NCBI RefSeq assembly: GCF_001267175.1
Contig: NZ_CP012358.1
Span: 62,001-126,000 of the forward strand
From: Thiopseudomonas alkaliphila
GTDB lineage: Bacteria > Pseudomonadota > Gammaproteobacteria > Pseudomonadales > Pseudomonadaceae
DNA length: 64,000 nt
Direction: 5' to 3'
Part shown: positions 11,669-24,346 of the stretch, in pieces
How the letters are laid out: each line of letters starts with the position of its first letter
How positions within the stretch are numbered: position 1 is the stretch's first letter
Notes under the pieces: model-generated
Seen by the model: the letters and a program-made list of their open reading frames with translations, nothing else
What the model was told of the DNA's origin: nothing
The model's database searches: none
Made by a program: the position numbers and the translations under genes

Positions 11669-12723
11669 GCCTAGTGTATTAATTATGGCAGCAGGGACAG
11701 GCGGGCATGTATTTCCAGCATTGGCTTGCGCTCGCCAATTCCAGCAACAAGGCTATGACGTGCATTGGTTAGGTACACCGACTGGCATTGAGCATGAGTT
11801 AACTCAGCATGCTGGAATCAGTATGCATTGTATTCAGATGTCAGGGCTACGAGGTAAAGGCTTAGCTCGTCTGCTTGGCATGCCTTGGCAGCTGTTTAAG
11901 GCTATACTGCAGGCGCGGCGGGTCATTAAGAAAGTTCAGCCTGTGTGCGTGGTCGGTTTTGGTGGTTACGTGACCGTACCCGGTGGTGTGGCTGCCAAGC
12001 TAGGTGGCGTGCCTTTAGTCATCCATGAGCAAAATGCGATTGCCGGTACGGCTAATAAGTCATTGCTACCCTTTGCTCAGTTGGTCTGCGAGGGGTTTCC
12101 TAACACCTTTAAAGCACAACCTAAAGTTTGCTTTACTGGGAACCCCGTACGTGAAGACTTACTGATGCTTAAACGGCAGCTAAGCGCTGGAACAGGCGTT
12201 AACTTATTGGTATTAGGCGGCAGTCTAGGTGCCGAGCCACTCAATAAGCTATTACCTGAAGCTGTGCAGTTGCTGGCGGATCCAGCCCAATTAACGATTC
12301 GTCATCAGGCCGGTAAACAGCATGCTGCTATTACTCAGCAGCGTTACCAAGCCTTAGGTTTAACGGCAGAGGTACAGCCTTTTATTGGCGATATGGCCGC
12401 GGCCTATGCCTGGGCCGACTTAGTTATTTGCCGTGCGGGCGCACTGACCGTCAGTGAGTTAGCCGCGGTGGGCGTGGGGGCTTTCTTAATTCCACTTCCC
12501 CATGCAATTGATGATCATCAGAGTAAAAATGCCGCTTTTTTAGCTGAGCAAGGTGCCGCTAAATTATTGCCGCAACGTTCAACGACTGCAGAAGGGTTAG
12601 CCGCGCAGTTAACTGAGGTTTTAATGAATAAACACCATTTATTAGAAATGGGACAAATTGCAGCGAGTTTAGCTAAACCCACTGCCACCCAAGAGGTTGT
12701 TCGTAAGTGCTTGGAGGTCGCCC

Positions 12724-12731
<8 letters not shown>
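11661..12731 (+). CDS. murG: UDP-GlcNAc:lipid I N-acetylglucosaminyltransferase
   Basis: Peripheral membrane glycosyltransferase of the GT28 family that converts lipid I into lipid II. The ATG at 11661 gives 356 residues with the expected '[20 protein letters not shown]' N-terminus and its glycine-rich GxGGH loop; the longer frame from 11556 lies inside ftsW and is rejected. Other family marks are '[11 protein letters not shown]', '[12 protein letters not shown]', '[11 protein letters not shown]' and the donor-binding '[16 protein letters not shown]'. It overlaps both ftsW and murC by 8 bases. Confidence 0.96.
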
Positions 12732-15100
<2,369 letters not shown>

Positions 15101-15102
15101 GT

Positions 15103-15921
15103 ATGAATCATCGGACTAAAGTTACTGCTAATCGGCGTGGCGCCACGCCGTTATATACGAGTGCGGCACCACCGTCGAAAAAGCTATCGTTTAAGTTGTC
15201 CTCCACGGTGGTGGATCTTTTAGTTCGAATATTTAAAACACTGGTAGTGGTAGTGGTACTTCTTGCGCTGTATCAGGGCGCACTTATTTTAAAAGAGAAG
15301 TACATTGTGCCCATTCAACATGTACGGGTGCATGGCAATTTAGATTATGTTAGCCAAAAAGCAGTAGAAGAGCGGTTAGCGCCTTACTTATCTTCTAACT
15401 TCTTTGAGTTGGATTTACAGGCTATCACTGATGTTATTGATGATATGCCTTGGGTCGAGCGAGCGGTAGTGAGTCGCGTCTGGCCAGATACGGTATTAAT
15501 TGAAATGCAAGAGCAAGTACCGGTGGCCAGATGGGGTGAAAAAGCCTTGATTAACCATAAAGGACAAACCTTTCAGCCATTAGAGATGGAAAGTTATCAA
15601 AAGTTACCTTTATTATCAGGGCCTAATCGTTCTACTAAACAAGTAATGGATAATTACGAGCTAATTAATGGATTGTTAAGTAAAATTAATCAGTCCATTA
15701 GCCGTATTGAAATGCGTGAACGCGGCAGCTGGTTTATAGTCACTAATACGGGTTTAGAAATTGAATTAGGGCGTGATCAAACGGAAGAGAAAGTTAAGCG
15801 CTTTATTTATTTTTATCAAACTGAGTTAAATGATACCAGTGATGATGTGGCGCGGGTTGATTTGCGATATCTAAAAGGCATTGCAGTCACGAAAAAATCA
15901 ACTAGCGTAAGCGATATATAA
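15103..15921 (+). CDS. ftsQ: cell division protein FtsQ
   Basis: Bitopic divisome protein that recruits FtsB and FtsL. It has 272 residues: a basic cytoplasmic tail, one membrane segment near residues 43-65 ('VVVVVLLALYQGALIL'), a periplasmic POTRA domain beginning 'IQHVRVHGNLDYVSQKAVEE', and an FtsQ beta domain with 'MPWVERAVVSRVWPDTVLIE'. It starts 2 bases after ddlB and sits 26 bases before ftsA. Confidence 0.95.
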   Translation: MNHRTKVTANRRGATPLYTSAAPPSKKLSFKLSSTVVDLLVRIFKTLVVVVVLLALYQGALILKEKYIVPIQHVRVHGNLDYVSQKAVEERLAPYLSSNFFELDLQAITDVIDDMPWVERAVVSRVWPDTVLIEMQEQVPVARWGEKALINHKGQTFQPLEMESYQKLPLLSGPNRSTKQVMDNYELINGLLSKINQSISRIEMRERGSWFIVTNTGLEIELGRDQTEEKVKRFIYFYQTELNDTSDDVARVDLRYLKGIAVTKKSTSVSDI

Positions 15922-15947
15922 GCCTGCGGGCTAAGTGGAGAACAAGT

Positions 15948-17198
15948 GTGAGTTCAGGTGAGAGCAGCCAAAAAATGATTGTTGGATTAGACATTGGTAC
16001 TTCAAAGATAACCGCATTGGTTGGAGAAGTGGGTGCTGATGGAGCCGTTCGCATTGTTGGAATGGGTTCTAAGCCTTGCCGTGGTCTGAAAAAAGGCATG
16101 ATTGTCAATATTGACTCCACTGTCCAAACCATTAAGCAGGTGATCAGTGAAGCCCAGCAAAGTGCAAGCTGCCATATTCACTCAGCCTATGTGGGATTGG
16201 CCGGTAACCACGTGCGTGGTCAGGGCTCTGACGGCTCTGTGGCCATTCGTGATGGAGAAGTCAGCGAAGCAGATATTGAGCGCGTATTAGAGGCAGGGCG
16301 GGCAGTTGCTTTGCCAGCCAGCCAGCGAATTTTGCACGTGCTGCCCCAAGAGTACATTATTGATAATCAGGAAGGGGTGCGTAACCCACGTGGTATGTCT
16401 GGTGTGCGGCTAGAAACTCGGGTGCATGTAGTGACCTGTGCCGAGAATGCGGCACAAAACGTAGAAAAATGTGTTCAGCGCTGTGAAATCGAAGTCGATG
16501 GCTTAGTGCTTGAGCAGCTAGCTGCCGCTGAAGCTGTGCTGACTGAAGACGAGAAAGAACTGGGTGTGTGCTTGATTGATATTGGTGCAGGCACCTCAGA
16601 TATGGCGATTTTCACCGAAGGCGCCATTCGTCATACGCATGTGCTGGCCATTGCGGGCGATCAGGTAACCAGTGATATTGCCATGGCGCTGAGTACACCC
16701 ACCCAATATGCGGAAGAAATCAAGCAGCGTTATGCGTGTGCTTTAGCTGAACTGGCACAAGCCGATGAAACCATTAAAGTGCCGAGTGTGGGTGATCGCC
16801 CACCCCGTGAAATCTCTCGTATCGCGTTGGCTGAGATTATTGAAATGCGTTACGAAGAGTTGTTTGGGCTGATTTATGACGAACTCAAACGTAGCGGTTA
16901 TGAAAACTTTATTCCAGCGGGCATTGTATTGACCGGTGGTACAGCACGTATGGAAGGTGCGGTTGAGTTGGCTGAGGCAATTTTCCGCATGCCAGTACGC
17001 TTAGCTTACCCGTCAGGGGTGAAGGATATGGAAAGCATTGTGCATAACCCAGCCTATGCCACTGCAGTTGGGCTGCTTTTATACGGCGCTAAGGCCCAGG
17101 AAGCAGCTATTGAGAATACTAATCACCAGCCAGATCACTCGAAAAAAGAGCCCTCGCTGGTACAAAAGCTGAAAAGCTATTTTGCGAAAACATTTTAA
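15948..17198 (+). CDS. ftsA: cell division protein FtsA
   Basis: Actin-like ATPase that tethers FtsZ filaments to the membrane and signals to the later divisome. It has 416 residues with a GTG start at 15948. Actin-fold motifs include 'IVGLDIGTSKITALVGE' (phosphate 1), 'VCLIDIGAGTSDMAIF' (phosphate 2) and 'GIVLTGGTARMEG' (adenosine). The 1C subdomain lies between the first two. The C-terminus 'LVQKLKSYFAKTF' is the amphipathic membrane-targeting helix. Confidence 0.97.
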   Translation: MSSGESSQKMIVGLDIGTSKITALVGEVGADGAVRIVGMGSKPCRGLKKGMIVNIDSTVQTIKQVISEAQQSASCHIHSAYVGLAGNHVRGQGSDGSVAIRDGEVSEADIERVLEAGRAVALPASQRILHVLPQEYIIDNQEGVRNPRGMSGVRLETRVHVVTCAENAAQNVEKCVQRCEIEVDGLVLEQLAAAEAVLTEDEKELGVCLIDIGAGTSDMAIFTEGAIRHTHVLAIAGDQVTSDIAMALSTPTQYAEEIKQRYACALAELAQADETIKVPSVGDRPPREISRIALAEIIEMRYEELFGLIYDELKRSGYENFIPAGIVLTGGTARMEGAVELAEAIFRMPVRLAYPSGVKDMESIVHNPAYATAVGLLLYGAKAQEAAIENTNHQPDHSKKEPSLVQKLKSYFAKTF

Positions 17199-17244
17199 AT
17201 TTATCAGTGCGCTCAGCGCATTGCACCAGTAGGTAGGAGAAGGC

Positions 17245-18450
17245 ATGTTTGAGTTTGTTGATAACACTCCGGATATTCCAGTCATCAAAGTGGTAGGTGT
17301 CGGCGGCGGCGGCGGTAATGCGGTTAATCACATGCTGGCGAACAATATTGAAGGGATTGAGTTCATCTGTGCCAACACGGATGCTCAAGCCCTACAAAGC
17401 ATTAAAGCGCGCACGATTTTACAGCTTGGCACATCCGTAACTAAAGGACTGGGTGCTGGCGCTAATCCTGAAGTCGGAAAAAAAGCGGCTGAAGAGGATC
17501 GTGAGCGGATTATGGAAGTGCTACGTGGTACCGACATGGTCTTTATCACTACCGGTATGGGAGGAGGTACAGGCACAGGTGCAACGCCAATTATTGCCGA
17601 AATCGCGCAAGAGCTTGGTATCTTGACGGTAGCCGTAGTAACGCGTCCATTTATGTTTGAAGGCAATAAGCGGATGCAAATTGCCGATGCGGGTATTCAA
17701 GAGCTAGCGCAACACGTTGACTCGCTAATTACGATTCCTAACGAAAAGCTACTGACTATCTTAGGTAAAGATGCAACTTTACTCGATGGCTTTGCCAAAG
17801 CGGATGATGTATTAGCTAGCGCGGTGCGCGGTATCTCAGACATTATTAAACGCCCTGGTTTAGTCAACGTCGACTTCGCTGATATTCGCACCATTATGGG
17901 CGGTATGGGCATGGCGATGATGGGAACCGGTAAAGCCTCAGGTGCTGATCGTGCCCGTGAAGCCACCGAGCAAGCGATTCAAAACCCTTTATTAGAAGAC
18001 ATTAACTTAAAAGGTGCGAAGGGTATTTTAGTTAATATCACTTCTGGTCCTGACTTAAGTTTGGGTGAATACAATGAAGTAGGCCGCATTGTCTCTGAGT
18101 TTGCTGCATCTGATGCTAACGTTAAAGTGGGTAGTGCGATTGATCCTGATATGCGTGATGAACTGCATGTGATCGTGGTAGCCACAGGTTTAGATGAGCA
18201 CCCAGAGAAAAAAGCGGCGATTGTTGAAGTGCCAACAGCTGAGCATCCTATTACTGAGATGCCGGAAGTAAGTGCACAAGCTTATGGTGAGGATTATTAC
18301 GATTTACCACCAGCGCTACGCAATAAGCGTCGTAGTGCTGCAGGTGCCGCTAGCAGTGTACGTGCGACTCAAGCTCATCCTGCGGCAGAGAAAGAGCAAA
18401 GCTTAGACTTGCTAAACATTCCATCATTTTTACGCCGTCAAGCTGACTAA
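17245..18450 (+). CDS. ftsZ: cell division GTPase FtsZ
   Basis: Tubulin homologue that builds the Z-ring. It has 401 residues. The GTP-binding tubulin signature 'GMGGGTGTGATPIIAE' lies near residues 105-120, the N-terminal glycine loop 'VGGGGGNAVNHM' near 19-30, and the T7 loop 'VDFADIRTIMGGMG' supplies the catalytic Asp. A short flexible linker leads to the conserved C-terminal peptide 'LDLLNIPSFLRRQAD', which binds FtsA and ZipA. The ATG at 17245 follows a TAGGAGAAGG ribosome-binding site. Confidence 0.98.
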   Translation: MFEFVDNTPDIPVIKVVGVGGGGGNAVNHMLANNIEGIEFICANTDAQALQSIKARTILQLGTSVTKGLGAGANPEVGKKAAEEDRERIMEVLRGTDMVFITTGMGGGTGTGATPIIAEIAQELGILTVAVVTRPFMFEGNKRMQIADAGIQELAQHVDSLITIPNEKLLTILGKDATLLDGFAKADDVLASAVRGISDIIKRPGLVNVDFADIRTIMGGMGMAMMGTGKASGADRAREATEQAIQNPLLEDINLKGAKGILVNITSGPDLSLGEYNEVGRIVSEFAASDANVKVGSAIDPDMRDELHVIVVATGLDEHPEKKAAIVEVPTAEHPITEMPEVSAQAYGEDYYDLPPALRNKRRSAAGAASSVRATQAHPAAEKEQSLDLLNIPSFLRRQAD

Positions 18451-18485
18451 GTAGAAACCCTAATCTTCTGCTTTAGTTGTCCGTA

Positions 18486-18512
18486 GCGGCATCTTATCTG
18501 TTAAGATGCCGC
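18486..18512 (+). other. 11-bp hairpin in the ftsZ-lpxC gap
   Basis: GCGGCATCTTA (18486-18496) and its exact reverse complement TAAGATGCCGC (18502-18512) enclose a 5-base loop. There is no T-run after it, so it is not a standard intrinsic terminator. It may lower read-through into lpxC, stabilise the ftsZ 3' end, or serve as a processing site. Confidence 0.6.
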
Positions 18513-18555
18513 CACTTTAGAACTACTTGCAACGTTAAATTGCCCGGCTTAGGTC

Positions 18556-19470
18556 ATGATTAAACAACGTACATTACAAAATACTATCCGCGCCACTGGT
18601 GTCGGCTTGCACTCAGGTGAAAAGGTTTATCTCACATTAAAACCTGCTCCGATCAATACAGGTATCATTTTTCGCCGTATGGATTTAGATCCAGTGGCAG
18701 AAATTCCTGCTTTAGCAAAAAATGTGGGTGAGACCACCATGTCTACCACCTTAGTTAATGGTGACGTTAAGGTGGATACAGTTGAACACTTGCTGTCTGC
18801 CATGGCTGGACTAGGCATTGATAATGCTTATGTTGAACTGTCGGCGCCGGAAGTTCCAATCATGGACGGAAGCGCAGGACCTTTTGTGTTTTTAATCCAA
18901 TCAGCTGGTTTGCAAGAGCAAGAAGCACCAAAGCAGTTTATTCGTATTCTGCGTGAGGTCACGGTGGAAGATAATGGCAAACGCGCTACTTTTTTACCCT
19001 TTGAAGGATTTAAAGTTAGCTTTGAAATCGACTTTGATCATCCCGTATTCAAAGATAAAACCCAAGTAGCCAGCGTTGATTTCTCTAGCACTTCGTTTGT
19101 AAAAGAAGTGAGTCGTGCGCGTACTTTTGGTTTTATGCGTGATATCGAATTCTTACGTTCACAGAACCTAGCCTTAGGTGGCAGTGTTGATAACGCGATT
19201 GTGGTGGATGAGTTCGAAGTACTTAACGAAGATGGTCTGCGTTATGAGGATGAGTTCGTTAAACACAAAATTCTTGATGCAATTGGTGATTTGTACTTAC
19301 TAGGCAAAAGCTTAATTGGTGAGTTTAAAGGCTATAAGTCGGGACACGCGCTGAACAACGTACTGTTGCGTGAACTGTTAGATCAGCCGGATGCTTGGGA
19401 AGTCGTTACCTTTGAGGATGCCAGTCAGGCACCGATCTCTTACTCTAAGCCTAGTAGTGTAGCCGGCTAG
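18556..19470 (+). CDS. lpxC: UDP-3-O-acyl-N-acetylglucosamine deacetylase
   Basis: Zinc deacetylase that commits UDP-acyl-GlcNAc to lipid A synthesis. It has 304 residues. The metal ligands are visible: the His in '[12 protein letters not shown]', and '[14 protein letters not shown]', which supplies the second His and the Asp. '[17 protein letters not shown]' is the conserved substrate-side block. It follows the dcw cluster as in other gammaproteobacteria but is 105 bases from ftsZ across a strong hairpin, so it may have its own promoter. A bidirectional terminator follows. Confidence 0.97.
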   Translation: MIKQRTLQNTIRATGVGLHSGEKVYLTLKPAPINTGIIFRRMDLDPVAEIPALAKNVGETTMSTTLVNGDVKVDTVEHLLSAMAGLGIDNAYVELSAPEVPIMDGSAGPFVFLIQSAGLQEQEAPKQFIRILREVTVEDNGKRATFLPFEGFKVSFEIDFDHPVFKDKTQVASVDFSSTSFVKEVSRARTFGFMRDIEFLRSQNLALGGSVDNAIVVDEFEVLNEDGLRYEDEFVKHKILDAIGDLYLLGKSLIGEFKGYKSGHALNNVLLRELLDQPDAWEVVTFEDASQAPISYSKPSSVAG

Positions 19471-19501
19471 ATGAGATAGAAGCTGCAACCCATTGCCTAA
19501 T

Positions 19502-19534
19502 AGAAAAAGCCATTCATGATGAGTGGCTTTTTTC
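19502..19534. terminator. bidirectional intrinsic terminator, lpxC / dciA
   Basis: AAAAAGCCA and TGGCTTTTTT pair around a loop rich in A and T. The stem has T-runs on both strands, so it can end the rightward lpxC transcript and the leftward dciA transcript. It overlaps the last codons of dciA. Confidence 0.75.
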
Positions 19535-19993
19535 GTTTTGGCCGATTAAACGTAATAAGGTGGCTTTTAGCTCGGGGTTCTCAGCTTGCTTGGCGGCATT
19601 GGCTAGCGTTTGTGAGGCGGAGGCGGGAATTGGCTGCGGTTCGGCTACACTAAGTGGCGCTGATTGTTCATACTGCGGCATGACTTTAAACTGAATCACC
19701 TCGAGCTTAGCAAAGGCTTCGGTGGCACGTAATTGGGTGAGTAAGCGTTGCTGTTGATAGCGTAAACGAGTAGCCCACATGCTGTTGTACACGGCAATGG
19801 TGAGGGTGTGGCCATTAAAGCTTGAGAGTTTGCAAAACTCACGGGCTGCTGGTTGCAAATATTGCTGAAACACGGCCGCTAATGCAGCTTGATCTTGGCT
19901 GACCTGCAGTAATTGGGTGATTTGTTGAGAGTTGGTGAGGAGTTTAATGCCATCTTTTGCATAATGTGGCCGACGTTTCATGGGTATGCTCAT
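19514..19993 (-). CDS. dciA: DciA-like DUF721 protein (DnaB helicase loader candidate)
   Basis: A 159-residue DUF721 protein. DciA proteins of this family help load the replicative helicase DnaB in bacteria without DnaC. The conserved DUF721 core is seen as 'LQPAAREFCKLSSFNGHTLT' followed by 'ATRLRYQQQRLLTQL' and 'KVMPQY'. The C-terminal 45 residues are Ala/Gln/Pro-rich and probably disordered. It is divergent from secA and convergent with lpxC, a position also held by the DUF721 gene in Pseudomonas. The start could also be the second Met (19981). DnaB itself is encoded at 35203-36591. Confidence 0.85.
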   Translation of the reverse strand: MSIPMKRRPHYAKDGIKLLTNSQQITQLLQVSQDQAALAAVFQQYLQPAAREFCKLSSFNGHTLTIAVYNSMWATRLRYQQQRLLTQLRATEAFAKLEVIQFKVMPQYEQSAPLSVAEPQPIPASASQTLANAAKQAENPELKATLLRLIGQNEKSHSS

Positions 19994-20108
19994 TAAGCTG
20001 ACAATCGGGAGGAACGAGGGTTTCTAGTATAAAGCGTTAGCAGGAAATTGCAGCAGCTCCTTGAAAACAGTCAATCAATCCCCATGTATTGTAGGATGCA
20101 TCAAGTTA

Positions 20109-20137
20109 CTGCCATTCAGGTTAATTCAGGGTAGAAT
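20109..20137 (+). promoter_or_regulatory. possible secA promoter
   Basis: A -10 TAGAAT (20132-20137) with a 4-of-6 -35 CTGCCA (20109-20114) at 17-base spacing, about 65 bases before secA. This is a visual match of moderate quality. No secM-like leader gene is visible between it and secA. Confidence 0.4.
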
Positions 20138-20203
20138 GGTCTTTTTTGCACGGGTGAAATTAGCCTTTCGTGCCGTCATTCCAACTATGGAAGTGTTGTT
20201 TAT

Positions 20204-22939
20204 ATGTTTGCGCCTTTATTAAGAAAAGTCTTTGGAAGTAAAAACGATCGCGATGTGAAACGCATGCAAAAAGCCGTGCGTTCAGTAAATGCCCTCGAAG
20301 AGCAAATGCAGGCTTTATCGGATGAGCAATTACAAGCAAAAACGATTGAGTTCCGCGAGCGCCTCAGTCAAGGTGAAACGCTAAATAAAATCCTTCCAGA
20401 AGCCTTTGCTGTCTGCCGTGAGGCGGGCAAGCGGGTGATGGGAATGCGTCACTTCGATGTGCAGTTGATTGGTGGTATGGCGTTGCATGAAGGCAAGATT
20501 GCCGAGATGCGTACCGGTGAAGGTAAAACCTTAGTGGCGACGTTGGCCGTTTATCTGAACGCCTTAGCTGGTAAAGGGGTGCACGTAGTCACGGTAAACG
20601 ATTACCTAGCTCACCGTGATGCTAACTGGATGCGTCCACTATATGAGTTTTTAGGATTATCTGTTGGGGTGGTACTACCTTTTCAGGATCCACAAGAAAA
20701 ACGCAGTGCTTATGCCTGTGATATTACTTACGGAACTAACAACGAATTTGGTTTCGACTATTTACGCGACAACATGGCGTTTAGCTTAGAAGAAAAATAC
20801 CAGCGTGAATTGAATTTTGCGGTGATTGATGAAGTTGACTCGATTCTGATTGATGAAGCGCGCACGCCGTTAATTATTTCTGGTCAGTCAGATGATAGCT
20901 CTGTGTTGTATCAGCAGGTGAACGAGCTGATTCCTTTGTTGCAGCGTCACTTAGAGGAAGAGCCAGGAGTTGTCACCCAGGAAGGCCATTACTCGTTAGA
21001 TGAGAAAACCCGTCAGGTCGAGCTTAATGAGGCAGGCCACTTGTTTATTGAAGATGAGCTGGTGAAACGTGGTTTATTGCCTGAAGGTGAAACACTCTAT
21101 GCTCCGAGCAATTTGGGGTTATTAGCCCACGTTTATGCTGGTTTACGGGCACACACCCTGTTTCATAAAAACGTTGAGTACATTATTCAAAATGGGCAAA
21201 TTGTTTTAGTGGATGAGCACACTGGGCGTACTATGCAGGGTCGCCGCTTATCTGAGGGTTTACACCAAGCAATTGAAGCCAAAGAAGGGGTGCAGATTCA
21301 GCCCGAAAGCCAGACCATGGCTTCCACCACCTTCCAAAACTATTTCCGCCTCTATAACAAATTATCAGGAATGACGGGGACTGCCGATACTGAAGCCTTT
21401 GAGTTCCGTCAGATTTACGGCCTCGATGTTTTGGTGATTCCAACGCACCGTCCGATTGCGCGGATTGATTACAACGACTTAGTCTTTTTAACCCAAGAAG
21501 AAAAGTATCAGGCTGTTATTGAAGATATTTTGGCTTGCCAAAAACAAGGTCGTCCGGTACTGGTAGGTACCGCTTCAATTGAAAGCTCTGAACTGGTTTC
21601 CAGCGTACTGCAGCGCGAAGGTATTGCACATAAAGTACTTAACGCTAAGCACCACGACTCTGAGGCGGAAATTATTGCCCAAGCAGGTCGCCCAGGCGCG
21701 GTCACTATTGCCACCAACATGGCGGGTCGAGGCACCGATATTTTGCTCGGCGGTAACTGGGAAGTAGAAGCGGCTGCTCTTGAAAATCCAACTGAAGCGC
21801 AAATCGAAGCGATTAAAGCAGAGTGGCAGGTCCGTCATCAGAAAGTAATTGAAGCCGGTGGCTTGCATGTCATTGCAACCGAGCGCCATGAGTCGCGCCG
21901 CATTGATAATCAATTACGTGGTCGTGCCGGTCGTCAAGGTGACCCCGGTTCGAGCCGATTTTACTTATCCTTAGAAGATAACTTAATGCGTATCTTTGCT
22001 TCGGATCGAGTGAAAAATTTTATGAAAGCCTTAGGCATGAAGCCAGGTGAGGCGATTGAGCACCGGATGGTGACCAATGCCATTGAAAAAGCGCAGCGTA
22101 AAGTCGAGGGCCGTAACTTCGATATTCGTAAGCAATTGCTTGAATACGATGATGTGGCTAATGAGCAGCGTAAAGTGATTTATCATATGCGCAATAGCTT
22201 ATTAGAGGCTGATACCATTAAAGAGACCGTGGCCGAGTTCGCTGATCAGGTGTTAACTGAAGCGGTGGCTGAGCATATTCCGCCACAATCTTTACCTGAG
22301 CAGTGGAATATTGCTGGCCTTGAAGAAGCCTTAAAAACTGATTTTGCCCTTGAGTTGCCGATTCAGCAGTGGCTAGACGAAGATAACAGCCTCTATGAAG
22401 AGACCTTAGTTGAACGGATTAAGGCTGAGTTAGTGGCGGTTTATCGTGAAAAAGAACAGCTGGCAGGTGAAGAAGCGCTGCGAGGCTTTGAAAAGCAGAT
22501 TGTATTACGGGTGCTTGATGATCTGTGGAAAGATCACTTAGCCACCATGGATCATTTGCGTCAGGGAATTCACTTACGTGGTTACGCGCAGAAGAACCCA
22601 AAACAAGAGTACAAGCGTGAATCTTTTAACTTGTTCCAGAACTTAATTGAGTCGATCAAGCGTGACTCCGTACGTATTTTAAGTCATGTTAAAGTGCGCA
22701 TGGAAGATCCTGAAGAAGAGCAAGAACGTTTACGCCAGCAGGCTGCTGCGTTAGCAGAGCAGATGGAATATCAGCATCAAGAGTTAGATGAAGCAGGTAA
22801 TCCAGTGTCGGCTGAAGAAGAGCAAGCGACTGCAGGTTTGCAGCGGGTTGAGCGTGATGGACCGAAAGTTGGGCGCAATGATGCCTGTCCTTGCGGTTCG
22901 GGCAAAAAGTATAAACACTGTTGCGGTAAAATTAGTTAA
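20204..22939 (+). CDS. secA: preprotein translocase ATPase SecA
   Basis: Motor ATPase of the Sec export pathway at the inner membrane. It has 911 residues. Walker A is '[19 protein letters not shown]', the DEAD-type Walker B is '[19 protein letters not shown]', and the second motor domain has '[14 protein letters not shown]' and '[17 protein letters not shown]'. The preprotein cross-linking, helical scaffold and wing regions follow. The C-terminus carries the zinc finger '[14 protein letters not shown]' that binds SecB and phospholipid. The ATG at 20204 gives the usual '[17 protein letters not shown]' N-terminus. A strong terminator follows. Confidence 0.98.
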   Translation: MFAPLLRKVFGSKNDRDVKRMQKAVRSVNALEEQMQALSDEQLQAKTIEFRERLSQGETLNKILPEAFAVCREAGKRVMGMRHFDVQLIGGMALHEGKIAEMRTGEGKTLVATLAVYLNALAGKGVHVVTVNDYLAHRDANWMRPLYEFLGLSVGVVLPFQDPQEKRSAYACDITYGTNNEFGFDYLRDNMAFSLEEKYQRELNFAVIDEVDSILIDEARTPLIISGQSDDSSVLYQQVNELIPLLQRHLEEEPGVVTQEGHYSLDEKTRQVELNEAGHLFIEDELVKRGLLPEGETLYAPSNLGLLAHVYAGLRAHTLFHKNVEYIIQNGQIVLVDEHTGRTMQGRRLSEGLHQAIEAKEGVQIQPESQTMASTTFQNYFRLYNKLSGMTGTADTEAFEFRQIYGLDVLVIPTHRPIARIDYNDLVFLTQEEKYQAVIEDILACQKQGRPVLVGTASIESSELVSSVLQREGIAHKVLNAKHHDSEAEIIAQAGRPGAVTIATNMAGRGTDILLGGNWEVEAAALENPTEAQIEAIKAEWQVRHQKVIEAGGLHVIATERHESRRIDNQLRGRAGRQGDPGSSRFYLSLEDNLMRIFASDRVKNFMKALGMKPGEAIEHRMVTNAIEKAQRKVEGRNFDIRKQLLEYDDVANEQRKVIYHMRNSLLEADTIKETVAEFADQVLTEAVAEHIPPQSLPEQWNIAGLEEALKTDFALELPIQQWLDEDNSLYEETLVERIKAELVAVYREKEQLAGEEALRGFEKQIVLRVLDDLWKDHLATMDHLRQGIHLRGYAQKNPKQEYKRESFNLFQNLIESIKRDSVRILSHVKVRMEDPEEEQERLRQQAAALAEQMEYQHQELDEAGNPVSAEEEQATAGLQRVERDGPKVGRNDACPCGSGKKYKHCCGKIS

Positions 22940-22963
22940 TTAAGCCGTAGCTGTTGATTTTTG

Positions 22964-22997
22964 ACGCCGCACCGAAGTTTTCGAGTGCGGCGTTTTT
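22964..22997 (+). terminator. intrinsic terminator of secA
   Basis: A 9-bp GC-rich stem ACGCCGCAC (22964-22972) / GTGCGGCGT (22985-22993) with a 12-base loop and a T5 tail, 25 bases after the secA stop. Confidence 0.88.
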
Positions 22998-23057
22998 ATC
23001 TTAAATTAGTCGTATTTTACACGTAGGCGTTATCCAAAACCTTGAAGGAGGTTGGTC

Positions 23058-24275
23058 ATGGCGGTGGGATTAAAACCTTTAGGCACACTGTATCCGGTGC
23101 CAGGATTTGAGTTAGGCGTTGCAAGTGCCGGTATTAAAAAAGTAGGACGTCGTGACCTTGTGGTAATGCGTTGCGCGCCAGGTTCAACGGTAGCTGGGGT
23201 GTTTACCCAAAATGCTTTTTGCGCCGCTCCAGTACTGCTGGCAAAACAACGTATGCAGCAGCCGGTGCAGTATCTAGTGACTAATACTGGAAATGCTAAC
23301 GCGGCTACTGGTGAGCTAGGGTTAGCTGCCGCTAATGCTGTCTGTCAGGCATTAGCTAGTCAAGTAGGCTGTAGTCTAGAGCAGGTGTTGCCATTTTCTA
23401 CTGGGGTAATTGGTGAGCCATTACCAGTCGACAAGATAGAGCAGGCTTTGCCCGCGGCGATTGCTGATTTAACAGAAGATAATTGGGCGCTGGCTGCTGA
23501 AGGAATTCTTACCACCGATACGTTGCCTAAAGGGGCGAGTCTGCAAGTTGAGCATGAAGGTGTCACCCTAACGGTAACCGGCATCAGTAAAGGTGCTGGC
23601 ATGATTCGGCCAAACATGGCGACTATGCTGGGTTATATTGCGACTGATGCAAAGATTGCACAGACAATTTTGCAAAATATGTTGCTGGATGCTACTAATC
23701 AATCGTTTAACCGCATCACCATTGATGGTGATACCTCAACCAATGACTCCTGTATTTTGGTGGCCACAGGGCAAGCAGCGATGCCTACTCTGGAAAAGGC
23801 GGAAGGCGCGCTTTATCATAAATTGCGTGAGGCTATTTTTAGCGTAGCCAAGCAACTAGCGCAAGCTATTGTGCGTGATGGCGAGGGAGCTACCAAGTTT
23901 GTAACGGTACAAGTGAATGGCGGTGCTACAGCGCAAGAAAGCTTAGATGTAGCTTATGCAGTGGCACACTCGCCTTTGATCAAAACAGCGCTCTTTGCCT
24001 CAGACCCTAACTGGGGCCGGATTGTGGCAGCTATTGGCTATGCAGGCTTAGCTAATTTGGATACCAGTCTTGTGCAGGTGTATTTGGGCGAAGTACAGAT
24101 CGTGCAAGACGGTGGACGAGCAGCTAGTTATCTAGAGGAGCAAGGAGCGGCGGTAATGCAGCAGGCAGAAATCGACATTCGTATTGAGCTGGGACGTGGG
24201 AGTTGTGATGAAACTATCTGGACCACTGACTTATCCCATGAGTATGTACGAATTAACGCTGAATATCGCTCCTAA
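23058..24275 (+). CDS. argJ: bifunctional glutamate N-acetyltransferase / amino-acid acetyltransferase
   Basis: ArgJ moves the acetyl group from N-acetylornithine to glutamate and can also use acetyl-CoA, so it runs the arginine pathway as a cycle. It has 405 residues from the ATG at 23058, which follows an AAGGAGG site; a TTG six bases earlier is rejected. The self-cleavage site is seen in 'GAGMIRPNMATMLGYIATDA', where the Thr of ATM becomes the N-terminal nucleophile of the beta chain. 'NTGNANAATGELG' and 'TSNDSC'-type segments are also family marks. The terminators on both sides make it a single-gene unit. Confidence 0.97.
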   Translation: MAVGLKPLGTLYPVPGFELGVASAGIKKVGRRDLVVMRCAPGSTVAGVFTQNAFCAAPVLLAKQRMQQPVQYLVTNTGNANAATGELGLAAANAVCQALASQVGCSLEQVLPFSTGVIGEPLPVDKIEQALPAAIADLTEDNWALAAEGILTTDTLPKGASLQVEHEGVTLTVTGISKGAGMIRPNMATMLGYIATDAKIAQTILQNMLLDATNQSFNRITIDGDTSTNDSCILVATGQAAMPTLEKAEGALYHKLREAIFSVAKQLAQAIVRDGEGATKFVTVQVNGGATAQESLDVAYAVAHSPLIKTALFASDPNWGRIVAAIGYAGLANLDTSLVQVYLGEVQIVQDGGRAASYLEEQGAAVMQQAEIDIRIELGRGSCDETIWTTDLSHEYVRINAEYRS

Positions 24276-24298
24276 GCGTGAGGCAAAGCATTGAACTT

Positions 24299-24322
24299 AA
24301 GGGCAGCTGAGCTGCCCTTTTT
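24299..24322 (+). terminator. intrinsic terminator of argJ
   Basis: AAGGGCAGC and GCTGCCCTT form a 9-bp stem around a TGA loop, followed directly by a T-run; it starts 23 bases after argJ. Confidence 0.88.
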
Positions 24323-24346
24323 GTTGGATCACTATAGGTAAAGGCA

